From IMG/VR virus record IMGVR_UViG_3300030419_001554, positions 1 to 30,364 of that record: a stretch of 30,364 nt of DNA. The stretch is one strand, 5' to 3'. The DNA comes from a virus. Numbering within the stretch: the first letter of the stretch is position 1; each line of letters begins with the position of its first letter. The translations under genes and the position numbers were made by a program. Below, piece by piece: positions 14,698 through 21,995 of this stretch. The notes beneath the pieces were generated by a model. That model was not told where the DNA came from and made no database searches. It saw only the letters and a program-made list of their open reading frames with translations.

Positions 14698-15335
14698 TAT
14701 TTCTCCGTTGTAAAGAAGCATACTTGAACTAATCTAGCATCTTCTTTGGTTTCTCCAAAACTAGCATTGATGGGAGCGTGCCAATATGTGGCAGGATAAA
14801 TTACACATCTGTTATAAATATTGCCAACATATGTGTGAATCTCCCAATCTTTATGTGGTTTATCCAACCAATTTCCTTTAAATGTCGCTTTGCGGTCTAT
14901 ACTCATTTCTTTCGTTTTGTATATTTTGTTCGTTTTCTTACTACGATACAATGCCGTTCCTGTATTTATATCTGCTTCAGGTTGTAGAAAACATACTGAC
15001 GCCCAAGCCTGACCATTTATATTGTTTGTTGTTTTTTCTAAATAACCACTACAATCATGGTGTATCCAGTTTAAAAATTCTTTAACCCCTTTATATAATC
15101 CTATTGTAAATGCTGTATTACTATTCTTTGTAGGAAAATATATTATTCTTTTACCTATTGTGGCTTCAAATCTATTCTTGATGAATATTCTATTCTCATG
15201 AGAATAAGTCGAAAGTGTTCGGTCACCTGGAAAGAAAACTCTATCCCCTCTAACTCCTGGGTAGTAAAACATTTCTAATGCTTGTTCTCTTACCTCGTCA
15301 GGATTGGGATAAAAATCATCTATTATATGAATCAT
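14697..15335 (-). CDS. DUF6445-like / 2OG-Fe(II) oxygenase-fold protein
   Basis: The protein has the look of a double-stranded beta-helix oxygenase: an N-terminal HIIDDFYPNPDEVREQAL, a metal-type His-x-Asp at His92-Asp94 (WIHHDCSGY), a strand GQAWASVCFLQPEADINTGT, and a late histidine in VIYPATYWHAP. Similar DUF6445-type proteins are common in marine phages. The substrate (protein or small molecule) is unknown, and the final arginine for 2-oxoglutarate is not clear. It overlaps the downstream DUF3310-like gene by 1 nt and the upstream gene by 4 nt. Confidence 0.66.
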   Translation of the reverse strand: MIHIIDDFYPNPDEVREQALEMFYYPGVRGDRVFFPGDRTLSTYSHENRIFIKNRFEATIGKRIIYFPTKNSNTAFTIGLYKGVKEFLNWIHHDCSGYLEKTTNNINGQAWASVCFLQPEADINTGTALYRSKKTNKIYKTKEMSIDRKATFKGNWLDKPHKDWEIHTYVGNIYNRCVIYPATYWHAPINASFGETKEDARLVQVCFFTTEK

Positions 15336-15550
15336 TTTTCGAGTTCTTCAATAACATCAAGTCCACCTTCTATTTTAGCAAGGTATTCTTTTTTCTCTGC
15401 TAATCTAGCTTCTAGCATAGCAATTTCACTACTATACTTTTCATGTTGAACTTTTAAGTTATTTTTTAGAACTCCTGTCTTTTCTATAAGTGCAGGTTTC
15501 GGTTCCATAACTCCGAAAAATTCCTCAAATGATTTTTTATCTTCTTCCAT
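15332..15550 (-). CDS. Coiled-coil protein, 72 aa
   Basis: From about residue 25 it is a single heptad-rich helix (VQHEKYSSEIAMLEARLAEK continuing to the end). There is no catalytic motif. It overlaps the neighbouring genes by 4 and 14 nt. Probably an oligomerisation or adaptor protein; function unknown. Confidence 0.72.
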   Translation of the reverse strand: MEEDKKSFEEFFGVMEPKPALIEKTGVLKNNLKVQHEKYSSEIAMLEARLAEKKEYLAKIEGGLDVIEELEK

Positions 15551-15854
15551 ATTCCTTTTGTAATTCTAGCCACGCTTCAAATGCTTCGTCGCCCATTTTC
15601 TTTCTTTTTTCCATCAACCAGTTATCGTCTAATCTGGATTCTTCCTTTCTAAATTTCTCTTGTCTTTTGGTTTTATCAACCATTTTGATACTATTTAGAA
15701 TTTTTACTTCTTCTCCATTAGACTTTTTATATGTCATAACTTTTCTTAATCCACTATTTTCTAAATGCTGTAGGATTTTCGCATCAATTTCTTCTTTTGG
15801 AGTTCCATCTTTAAATGTTAAATCTCCATGACTTGTTTTTACTTTTATAACCAT
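15537..15854 (-). CDS. Hypothetical protein, 105 aa
   Basis: An N-terminal beta part (MVIKVKTSHGDLTFKDGTP) is followed by charged helices (KTKRQEKFRKEESRLDD and GDEAFEAWLELQKEY). It shares one base with the upstream stop (TAATG). Not recognised. Confidence 0.72.
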   Translation of the reverse strand: MVIKVKTSHGDLTFKDGTPKEEIDAKILQHLENSGLRKVMTYKKSNGEEVKILNSIKMVDKTKRQEKFRKEESRLDDNWLMEKRKKMGDEAFEAWLELQKEYGRR

Positions 15855-16426
15855 TATGCTGTTATTCTTTTTCTAGTCCAGGCTTCTTCAAGTCGCCACC
15901 AGTCTGGAGTTCCTCGTCTTGTCCAGTTTGCAAAGGTAGCTTTGTCTTTGTGATAGAAGTCTCTGTACGCTTGGACTGTATTATCCTGTTTGCACTCGTC
16001 TGGCATAGCTTGTACAAACTGTGTAAGTCCACGCCTTGGTATGGCGATGTTGGGTAGGTTTGCGATAACCTCATGCAACGACTTATGAGATTTGCCCGTG
16101 TATCTGAATCCGTACTCTTTATTGAGTTCATGTGCCAAATCGTAGAGCCACTCATAGTTGTCGAGACTTTCGCGTACCCATATACTACAAGGGTGATTGT
16201 ACATAGTAGGAAGATAAGGGAAGGGACGAGGCTCATCTTTCTTGTGAACTCTGACTTTTTCCCATTCTTCGCTTGTAAGTTTTCTCGGTACATCTCCTAA
16301 ATATTTGTTTACCCAATGAGCAGTGCACAATAACTGTGCTGATTCTAATATCATCTTGATAATATGTTTATCGCAATGGTATTGTGCACATCTCTCTTTG
16401 TCTTCGTCTAGTATGAATATATTCAT
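15854..16426 (-). CDS. Conserved phage protein (MNIFILD family), 190 aa
   Basis: The opening MNIFILDEDKERCAQYHCDK followed by HIIKMILESAQLLCTAH is typical of a family found in many T4-like and other marine phages, with later conserved parts NHPCSIWVRESLDNYEWLYDL and TPDWWRLEEAW. Histidines, cysteines and acidic residues in the first 30 positions could form an active site, but no biochemical function is known to me. Base composition is clearly richer in G+C than its neighbours. It overlaps the upstream small gene by 4 nt. Confidence 0.72.
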   Translation of the reverse strand: MNIFILDEDKERCAQYHCDKHIIKMILESAQLLCTAHWVNKYLGDVPRKLTSEEWEKVRVHKKDEPRPFPYLPTMYNHPCSIWVRESLDNYEWLYDLAHELNKEYGFRYTGKSHKSLHEVIANLPNIAIPRRGLTQFVQAMPDECKQDNTVQAYRDFYHKDKATFANWTRRGTPDWWRLEEAWTRKRITA

Positions 16427-16596
16427 CTAATCCAGCACTTATAGTGAGAGCCTGTTTCAAACGGCTCATCACAAAATTCACACCATTCATTATCCTTATA
16501 ATCATTACGATTATACTTTGTCTTGTCACGGTGAGCGCCACCTTTATTGAAACGCCTACCGAATTTCGCAACTGGATTTTTTCTTAATTTTTTCAT
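16423..16596 (-). CDS. Small basic protein with a CxxC...H...C motif, 57 aa
   Basis: Starts MKKLRKNPVAKFGRRFNKGG and ends with WCEFCDEPFETGSHYKCWIR, a possible zinc site (C-x2-C, His, Cys). An in-frame ATG at 16614 lies upstream of the -10 box and cannot be used. From the ATG at 16596 the leader would be only about 3 nt, and no ribosome-binding site is present, so the mRNA is probably leaderless. It is the first gene of its unit. Confidence 0.72.
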   Translation of the reverse strand: MKKLRKNPVAKFGRRFNKGGAHRDKTKYNRNDYKDNEWCEFCDEPFETGSHYKCWIR

Positions 16597-16605
16597 AATA
16601 TGTAT

Positions 16606-16644
16606 ATTATACACAAAGTTTCATCTGTTGTCAAGAACTATTTT
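16606..16644 (-). promoter_or_regulatory. Class A promoter at 16.6 kb
   Basis: Minus strand: AAAATAGTTC-TTGACA, 17 bp, TATAAT (-35 at 16629-16634, -10 at 16606-16611). The TAG in the upstream element is the stop codon of the preceding gene (16638-16640). Confidence 0.9.
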
Positions 16645-17015
16645 TTAGCGTTTGTGTCATGCTCTTTAGCAGCTGAATTTACATATAGTCCAAACCATGC
16701 TGCTCCTGCTCCGACTAATATTGATATTAGCCCTGACTGTTCCATACTAGGTTCTGGTAGTTCCATAAACCACATAGCTGCATAGTAAACTAATACTATA
16801 TAGACAGTTAAGAAGGCACGAGGCCAAATTCTCCATGCGTCTATGGTTCTTGCTAGATGAACCCACTTAATCCATGGATTAACAGTATCATTCGCTTTTA
16901 ATTCAAATATCTCTTGCTTCAGGGCGTTATTTTCTTGTATCATTTCCATGAACTTGCTTAAATCAATTTCAACTTCATTTCTTGACATATCGCCACTAAA
17001 TCTTTCATCTGCCAT
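16638..17015 (-). CDS. Membrane protein, possible holin, 125 aa
   Basis: A coiled-coil-like acidic N-terminal half (IDLSKFMEMIQENNALKQEI) is followed by two membrane segments at about 66-85 and 95-115. The second (ISILVGAGAAWFGLYVNS) resembles the glycine/alanine-rich helix of some three-span phage holins. It is in the same transcription unit as endolysin and spanins, but at the far end. The holin call is an inference; a structural or anchoring role is equally possible. It ends with a TAG that is part of the next promoter. Confidence 0.5.
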   Translation of the reverse strand: MADERFSGDMSRNEVEIDLSKFMEMIQENNALKQEIFELKANDTVNPWIKWVHLARTIDAWRIWPRAFLTVYIVLVYYAAMWFMELPEPSMEQSGLISILVGAGAAWFGLYVNSAAKEHDTNAKK

Positions 17016-17709
17016 TGTATATCTCCTCTGGCTTCCAATCGTACCATTCTTTTCTTATATAAGGTTTTCCATCGAACTCCCTAAAATGAAAACTTATTGA
17101 TATTCTCGGACTTAGAGTATCTACTCTATGATATTTTTTCTTTGGAATATACAATAAATCTCCATCATCTAATTCGAAAGTTTCTTCTATAGTACATTCC
17201 TGTGGTGAGCATTGTCCAGCATATTCTTTATACATATACCATCTTATTTTTCCACTAACATGGAATAAGAAGTTATCTGTTGAATCTGCATGAATACCGA
17301 AGCATTTTGCATCTTTTTGATTACTACAATAGATGTTTGCTTGTCCTATTCCGTAATGCTTTTCAAATTCCCTACATTGGTTCCACATAGTTTCGTTTAG
17401 AAACTCACTCAATGTAAGTATAAAACTAGAGCCACCTTGCCATAGTTCTAGTAATTCTTCTCTTGTCTTTTCAGTAGGGGATTTTTTCTTACACCACTTT
17501 TCTCCATTAGGCAATACTACCTGTAATTGTGGTGTTCTATCCCATACTCCATTTATTTTTATTTGGTTTAAATAGTTATCAAATTCTTTCCAACTAAAAT
17601 GATTTTTAAATATGTTCTTTTTAGACTTGATAACAAAATGTTTCTTACCTTTGTATTCATCATAAAATCTTTCAAGTCCTATTGGAGCAATTAATTCTTC
17701 AAACTTCAT
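17005..17709 (-). CDS. JmjC/cupin-type Fe(II) 2-oxoglutarate oxygenase
   Basis: The metal site is visible as His140-x-Asp142 (FGIHADSTDNFLFHVSGKIR) with a distal His194 (YHRVDTLSPRISISFHF). The HADxTDxFLxxVSGxxRW pattern is that of JmjC ribosomal oxygenases such as YcfD/RoxA, which hydroxylate a ribosomal protein. The length (234 aa) is shorter than YcfD (373) and lacks its dimerisation and winged-helix domains. It overlaps the glycosyltransferase by 11 nt. It could hydroxylate a host or phage protein; with bS21, tRNAs and deformylase on the same phage, a ribosomal target is plausible but unproven. Confidence 0.76.
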   Translation of the reverse strand: MKFEELIAPIGLERFYDEYKGKKHFVIKSKKNIFKNHFSWKEFDNYLNQIKINGVWDRTPQLQVVLPNGEKWCKKKSPTEKTREELLELWQGGSSFILTLSEFLNETMWNQCREFEKHYGIGQANIYCSNQKDAKCFGIHADSTDNFLFHVSGKIRWYMYKEYAGQCSPQECTIEETFELDDGDLLYIPKKKYHRVDTLSPRISISFHFREFDGKPYIRKEWYDWKPEEIYNGR

Positions 17710-18493
17710 GAGGTTTGTTTATGTTTGATACTATTTTAGCATAATCCCACCAAACTTCCATTAAATCTTGTCTCCAGTGAGTAGCTTTTAAATGAGTATT
17801 ATATCTAGGGTGCCATGGTTGATAGCTTAATCCTGTTAAATGTAATTGCCAAATATCTTTTAAATCTACCTGTTCTTTAGTCCAAAAGTCGCCATCAGGG
17901 TCTTTTGGTTTTATGTCTGGTCTTGCCCCATCAAATACATTCCATAAAGCATTGATAGGTTCTACCAAATCAGCTGCTTTTTCTCTGTAAGGAGCTCCTA
18001 ATTTTTTAACGAAATGCCACTTATAAGCGTCACTATGTTTTAAACTCCAATATTGCATATCTTCTATACTATCCATTAAGGGTTCTGCTTTTTCACAATC
18101 AATCAACATTACACTATCGCAATACCAACCTCTTTCTCGACCAGCTTTCTTTCCTGGTTTGCCATTGTCCATGTGTGCGTCCCACACCATTCCAAAAGGT
18201 TTTCCTTTTAAATCTACTTTATATAAATCAGCAATATCTCTAAAATTAATCATATCCACATCAGTATATAAAGCTCTTCCTTTAAAATTCATCATCTCTG
18301 GTATTGCATATCTTAAACAAGTAAAAGGTGTTCCCCAATACTTCTTATTCCAGTTTGGAAACATACTTGGTTTTAAGAAAGTAATATCTAAATCAGCTTT
18401 AGTATTTTTATATAAGCTATAAAGATATATTTGCTCTGCAATAGTATCATTGTCGTCAGAAGTTCCTATAAATAATTTAATCGTATCTGACAT
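17699..18493 (-). CDS. Glycosyltransferase-like protein (GT8-type, DxD)
   Basis: The N-terminal strand (IKLFIGTSDDND), a helix with AEQIYLYSLYKN and the metal/sugar-nucleotide motif RALYTDVDMINF (DVD) fit a GT-A fold. Later elements are MLIDCEKAEPLMD and a C-terminal LHLTGLSYQPWHP with histidines, as in GT8-like enzymes. I chose the ATG at 18493 (GAGGT upstream), which overlaps the end of the upstream gene; a longer frame to 18568 exists. Possible targets are host surface glycans or phage DNA; the sequence does not say which. Confidence 0.72.
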   Translation of the reverse strand: MSDTIKLFIGTSDDNDTIAEQIYLYSLYKNTKADLDITFLKPSMFPNWNKKYWGTPFTCLRYAIPEMMNFKGRALYTDVDMINFRDIADLYKVDLKGKPFGMVWDAHMDNGKPGKKAGRERGWYCDSVMLIDCEKAEPLMDSIEDMQYWSLKHSDAYKWHFVKKLGAPYREKAADLVEPINALWNVFDGARPDIKPKDPDGDFWTKEQVDLKDIWQLHLTGLSYQPWHPRYNTHLKATHWRQDLMEVWWDYAKIVSNINKPHEV

Positions 18494-18980
18494 GAAGTAA
18501 CCTCGTTTTATTTTCTGTGTGAACTCTAGCCCACCATACATTTCCTGTATATAATCCATCTCCCTCATTTAATATGTTTTGTTTTATATTATGTTTTTTA
18601 TAATTAAAGTTCCACGGCATATCTATTGAATGAAGTAAAGGATTCCAATGTTTAGCAACTAAATAATCTGCTTTTCCTTCTAGCAAATAGTGTGCTTGTT
18701 TTTGTTTTTTCGGAACCATAAAAGATTTCTCATTATGTTCCGATATAGTTATTTTTGTAGGAGATTCTCCTAACTCATTTGTTAATAACTCAACTAATTC
18801 TTTACAATTATCGTAGAAGGGTGGGTAAGTACATACATAATCTTCTATATCTCTCTTATTATAAGTTCGCCATAATGGGATAGTGTGAGCAAAAGGATAA
18901 TCTGTATCTCTCATACTGAGATTTATTGAAAATAATTCTTTTGCTAAATTTTTATACTCATCTGGTACTTTTAATGTCAT
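18477..18980 (-). CDS. Hypothetical protein, 167 aa
   Basis: Starts MTLKVPDEYKNLAKELFSIN. It is rich in aromatic residues and histidine (AKHWNPLLHSIDMPWNFNY; ends with TRLLHVRYD). No known domain is recognised. The ATG at 18980 follows the upstream stop by one base, which suggests coupling; an alternative ATG at 18998 has GAGGAG directly abutting it, too close to be useful. It lies between an oxygenase and a glycosyltransferase and may act with them. Confidence 0.66.
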   Translation of the reverse strand: MTLKVPDEYKNLAKELFSINLSMRDTDYPFAHTIPLWRTYNKRDIEDYVCTYPPFYDNCKELVELLTNELGESPTKITISEHNEKSFMVPKKQKQAHYLLEGKADYLVAKHWNPLLHSIDMPWNFNYKKHNIKQNILNEGDGLYTGNVWWARVHTENKTRLLHVRYD

Positions 18981-18981
18981 A

Positions 18982-19641
18982 TTAGTATGGTTTCCCATCT
19001 CCTCGAAAAAATCCTACTATGATATCCCTTTTCCCTCTTTTCAGTGGTTTGGATTCATGTTCGTGTATGCTAGTGAATAAAGTTAGGCTTCCCTTCTTTT
19101 TTAATGTAGGGAAACTATGTCTAAAATTTTCTCTAACTTGCATAAAATCGGGTAGAAAATTACTGTCCATAAATGCGTCAGGGACAGTATATGATTCTAC
19201 TATCTCCAGCTCTCCTCCGTCATATTCACTTGGGTCACTGAGTTGTATACTTATACTTATTTTTCTGGCACTAGAGCCATAATAAATTTCCTTTAGACTA
19301 GGTCTAAAATCTCTATGAGGTCTGAAAAACATTCCTGGTTCGTCATACCTTACCATATTTATTTCATGTCTGTGTCTTTCTGTATATAAGTGAAATTTAT
19401 AAGTTTTATCATTGTATAGATTTACTGCTTTCAATAATCTATCATAGAAAGGGAACTCTACTCCACTTCTTTTCTTACATTTTCGTATTTTAGAATTATA
19501 ACCTGACCATCTAGTTGCTGCAAGTTTCCATTCCATATCTTCATTTGCTTCATATAATAACTCTATTTCATCTTCCGATAAAAAGTCAGGTATGTGTGCT
19601 ACTATGTCGTGGTCTTTATACTTGCTAACTTGCAACTTCAT
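18982..19641 (-). CDS. 2OG-Fe(II) oxygenase (prolyl 4-hydroxylase/PiuC type)
   Basis: The family elements are in order: MVRYDEPGMFFRPHRDFRP with metal ligands His109 and Asp111, ISISIQLSDPSEYDGGELEI as the conserved double strand, then KGSLTLFTSIHEHE and KRGKRDIIVGFF. His195 (or 193) is the third ligand and Arg205 the 2-oxoglutarate binder (pattern H-x9-R). Length (219 aa) is normal for the family. Marine T4-like phages often carry several such enzymes without known substrates. It overlaps the ParB-like gene by 17 nt. Confidence 0.86.
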   Translation of the reverse strand: MKLQVSKYKDHDIVAHIPDFLSEDEIELLYEANEDMEWKLAATRWSGYNSKIRKCKKRSGVEFPFYDRLLKAVNLYNDKTYKFHLYTERHRHEINMVRYDEPGMFFRPHRDFRPSLKEIYYGSSARKISISIQLSDPSEYDGGELEIVESYTVPDAFMDSNFLPDFMQVRENFRHSFPTLKKKGSLTLFTSIHEHESKPLKRGKRDIIVGFFRGDGKPY

Positions 19642-20059
19642 TTACTATTACTCCGTCTTGTAAGACTAATTGTAAGGCGTGTGCCCATTGTACATTCTCT
19701 ACTAATAAACAGTCAATAGTATCGATTCCTAACTCTCTACATACTTCTAGCCGTTGATTGCCATTATATGCTAATAGTTCTCGATGTTTGTTGAATTTTG
19801 TGGTATTTTTTACTTGCCGAACGGCTTCTAAATAGTTTCCGTACTTATTAGGCATAACTATTATTGGGTGTAATAAGCCATTTTCTTTGATATTGGCTTT
19901 TAATTCTTTATATTGTTTTGTTCCTCTCTTAACTTTTACATGACTACTAATCATATTAGTTAAAATTTGCATTGGAGCGACAGTATAATCAAGTATTCCC
20001 TTCTCAGTTACGAGATAACAAGTTTTAGGTTCTCTATCCTTTGCTCTTAAGTGTATCAA
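19625..20059 (-). CDS. ParB/sulfiredoxin-like protein
   Basis: The core reads TKQYKELKANIKENGLLHPI, IVMP, and, after an insertion, LLAYNGNQRLEVCRELGIDT. This corresponds to the ParB nuclease-like fold, with the GNQRL in place of G-x-R-R/H. It lacks an HTH domain. The start is probably TTG at 20059 with GAGGAGG just upstream; the next in-frame ATG is 30 codons in. It overlaps the coiled-coil gene by 26 nt and the oxygenase by 17 nt. The related protein at 1.2-1.7 kb is only distantly similar. Confidence 0.7.
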   Translation of the reverse strand: MIHLRAKDREPKTCYLVTEKGILDYTVAPMQILTNMISSHVKVKRGTKQYKELKANIKENGLLHPIIVMPNKYGNYLEAVRQVKNTTKFNKHRELLAYNGNQRLEVCRELGIDTIDCLLVENVQWAHALQLVLQDGVIVNEVAS

Positions 20060-20291
20060 CTTCCTCCTCTAGTTCGGTGATTCTTTTTACTAAATCTTTA
20101 TAACCATCAAATTCACATAGTCCAATTGGTGGGTGACTGTCTTCCTCTAGTTGATTAAGTTTATCTTCCAGATATTCACACCAATCCTCTAACTCCATAA
20201 ATCTTGCATGAATAGAAGGGTGTTTATCGAGCCAGTCAGAATCTCTTTGCATACTTGACCGCTGTACTAATTTTTTAATTAGCTTAAACAC
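20034..20291 (-). CDS. Coiled-coil protein, 85 aa
   Basis: Two predicted coiled-coil stretches (MELEDWCEYLEDKLNQLEED and VKRITELEEEVDTLKS) flank a PPIG turn. The start is probably GTG at 20291, overlapping the upstream stop; an ATG at 20252 is the alternative. It overlaps the ParB-like gene by 26 nt. Function unknown. Confidence 0.68.
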   Translation of the reverse strand: MFKLIKKLVQRSSMQRDSDWLDKHPSIHARFMELEDWCEYLEDKLNQLEEDSHPPIGLCEFDGYKDLVKRITELEEEVDTLKSKG

Positions 20292-20886
20292 TATTTATTA
20301 GATTTATCATCTTCTCCCATTCTTTTGTATATTCTGTTGGTATAGATAGGTCAAAGACTACTCTTGGTTTACCTGCTCTATTTCTATCAGATAACCACTC
20401 ATCTCCTTCCATTGTTCCTACTAATACTGTCCAATCACTATTATATACAGAGTGTTGGTCAGGCACTTTTTTATAAACTTTATCAGCTACATATCTAGTA
20501 TGCCCTTCGCCACTATTATGTATAAATCTTATGAACTTTCGTGGCTTATCTTTATTATTATGCCATGAAGTCCAGCCCCAATAAGGTACTTGTGCTTCGT
20601 AGGAATCCCAATACCATTGTTGACTATCAGTATATCTTCTTACTGAAGTTAAGAAAGCGTCTCTTGAATACTTAATCTCTCCTGTTACACTCCTATTAGA
20701 GTAATCAACAGAGTTAGTTTCATCATAAACGCCATCATTTTCTTTCATTTTTGTTCTTAATCTACCTAGAGTAACATCTGGTAATGGGGCTTGATTGTAA
20801 GTAGCAGGAACTTTATATACTGCTTCTGCCATTTTATCTAGTCTTTTTATTATTTCTAAATTTCTTATTTTAAGTCCTTTAATCAT
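20284..20886 (-). CDS. Hypothetical protein, 200 aa
   Basis: A globular protein rich in Trp, Tyr and charged residues (YTDSQQWYWDSYEAQ, WGWTSWHNNKDKPRKFIRF), with DWTVLVGTMEGDEWLSDRN near 150-170 and a helical C-terminus. I do not recognise a domain. The ATG overlaps the o-spanin stop by 8 nt. It follows the lysis genes in the same unit. Confidence 0.72.
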   Translation of the reverse strand: MIKGLKIRNLEIIKRLDKMAEAVYKVPATYNQAPLPDVTLGRLRTKMKENDGVYDETNSVDYSNRSVTGEIKYSRDAFLTSVRRYTDSQQWYWDSYEAQVPYWGWTSWHNNKDKPRKFIRFIHNSGEGHTRYVADKVYKKVPDQHSVYNSDWTVLVGTMEGDEWLSDRNRAGKPRVVFDLSIPTEYTKEWEKMINLINSV

Positions 20887-21253
20887 TACTTTCTTCTTTA
20901 GGTGGCATAGTTACTGTTCTGTAATATACAACTACCTCTTTGAGTTCTACAATATACCTTTTTAACTCTTGCATATTGTATGCCATTAACTCATAATCAG
21001 GGACACTCATAGCAAAAAATACTACTTGTCCTTGTTCTTTTTCTACTCTTGCTAGAAATTCGTCTATGTTCTTATCACTAACTACAAACCAATAAGGCTC
21101 TTTCAAGTCGATTTCTCTAGGCATAATAGGTTGTGCTATTTGTCTATCTATCGGTTTAGCACTTATTTCTATCTGTTTAGTTGGTATCAGGCTGCAACTC
21201 GACAACATTATCGTCAAGCTGGTCAATCCCAACAGAAATTTCTTCGATTCCAT
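20879..21253 (-). CDS. o-spanin-like outer-membrane lipoprotein (Rz1 type)
   Basis: The gene starts inside the i-spanin gene in another frame (ATG at 21253 with AAGGAGGT upstream). The N-terminus is a lipoprotein signal (KKFLLGLTSLTIMLSSC), with the lipobox LSSC giving a lipidated cysteine at about residue 20. The mature part has prolines (AKPIDRQIAQPIMPREI), then a mixed domain, and ends TMPPKEESND. Position, overlap and lipobox fit an outer-membrane spanin that joins the i-spanin across the periplasm to fuse the membranes at lysis. At 124 aa it is larger than lambda Rz1 (60 aa). Another lipoprotein role is possible but less likely. Confidence 0.78.
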   Translation of the reverse strand: MESKKFLLGLTSLTIMLSSCSLIPTKQIEISAKPIDRQIAQPIMPREIDLKEPYWFVVSDKNIDEFLARVEKEQGQVVFFAMSVPDYELMAYNMQELKRYIVELKEVVVYYRTVTMPPKEESND

Positions 21254-21575
21254 CGAATACCTCCTTGGTTGCTTTGTTAGCTCTTGGTTCAATTAAACCA
21301 GGCTTTGCAGCCGCTAACTTGGTTAAATTGTGTCTTTTAAATATATCAAGATAGCGATTCATTTCTCTCTGCGCTTCTTGACTCTTTTTCTGCAATTCTC
21401 CTAATTGTTCAGTTTGCAGAGTAAAATCGTTTTGCAATGTTTGTATTGCTTCTTCTTGTGTTGCTACTGCTGTTTCCAGTGCTGCATTGTTTGCTGTTAA
21501 TACTTGATTTTCATTCCATAAATAGTAGCATAGAAATGATACTATTAACAATATGCCAATTAAAAACTGATTCAT
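21177..21575 (-). CDS. i-spanin-like inner-membrane protein (Rz type)
   Basis: One N-terminal membrane anchor (residues 2-20, NQFLIGILLIVSFLCYYLW) is followed by a long periplasmic coiled coil (ALETAVATQEEAIQTLQNDF to about residue 75) and a short C-terminal region. This is the standard i-spanin layout. The o-spanin gene starts within its last 77 nt. It overlaps the upstream gene by 4 nt. Endolysin lies two genes upstream. Confidence 0.8.
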   Translation of the reverse strand: MNQFLIGILLIVSFLCYYLWNENQVLTANNAALETAVATQEEAIQTLQNDFTLQTEQLGELQKKSQEAQREMNRYLDIFKRHNLTKLAAAKPGLIEPRANKATKEVFDGIEEISVGIDQLDDNVVELQPDTN

Positions 21576-21811
21576 AATTGTTCAATCCTATAATTCAATC
21601 CGTCTGCTCCACGAATTTCCACAAGTTCTCCATCTTCTGTCGTAAATGACAGGAACTTATCTTGTTTTTTATGAAACTTCTTAACTATAAATGATTGGTC
21701 ATCTTGGTCACCCCAAGTTTGGTTATAACTTACTGTTAATTTATAATAAGTTATAAACAAACTTTTGAACCATAGCCAAAAGTTTTTTAGTTTTTCTTTA
21801 AACTTATCCAT
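21572..21811 (-). CDS. Hypothetical protein, 79 aa
   Basis: An amphipathic, aromatic N-terminus (KNFWLWFKSLFITYYKL) precedes a beta-rich part (SFIVKKFHKKQDKFLSF, VEIRGADGLNYRIEQL). The N-terminal stretch could sit on the membrane, but it is not a clear transmembrane helix. It lies between the acyl carrier protein and the i-spanin gene, with short overlaps to both. Function unknown. Confidence 0.72.
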   Translation of the reverse strand: MDKFKEKLKNFWLWFKSLFITYYKLTVSYNQTWGDQDDQSFIVKKFHKKQDKFLSFTTEDGELVEIRGADGLNYRIEQL

Positions 21812-21995
21812 TTATTAAGTTAAGAATGTCTCTTGGAGTTTTAGCTTCAGTTACATCTTCGTCTTTTAACTCCACATTATGTGCTGATTCTAATTCTAAA
21901 ATCCAATCAACTACATCTAATGAATCCCAACCTAATTCTTCAAAGGTTTTTGTTTCATCTTCTTGGTCAATTTCGAACTTACTGTGTTCAGACAT
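21804..21995 (-). CDS. Acyl carrier protein
   Basis: A 63-aa protein with the ACP signature EELGWDSLDVVDWILELE, in which Ser25 of DSL is the phosphopantetheine attachment site, followed by the acidic helix and the ELKDEDVTEAKTPRDIL region. It is slightly shorter than bacterial ACP (about 78 aa) at the N-terminus. The ATG at 21995 has AAGGAA upstream and overlaps the endolysin stop by 8 nt. ACP carries acyl chains in fatty-acid or polyketide-type synthesis. No acyltransferase that obviously uses it is in the window, apart from the SGNH and GNAT proteins far away. Confidence 0.84.
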   Translation of the reverse strand: MSEHSKFEIDQEDETKTFEELGWDSLDVVDWILELESAHNVELKDEDVTEAKTPRDILNLING

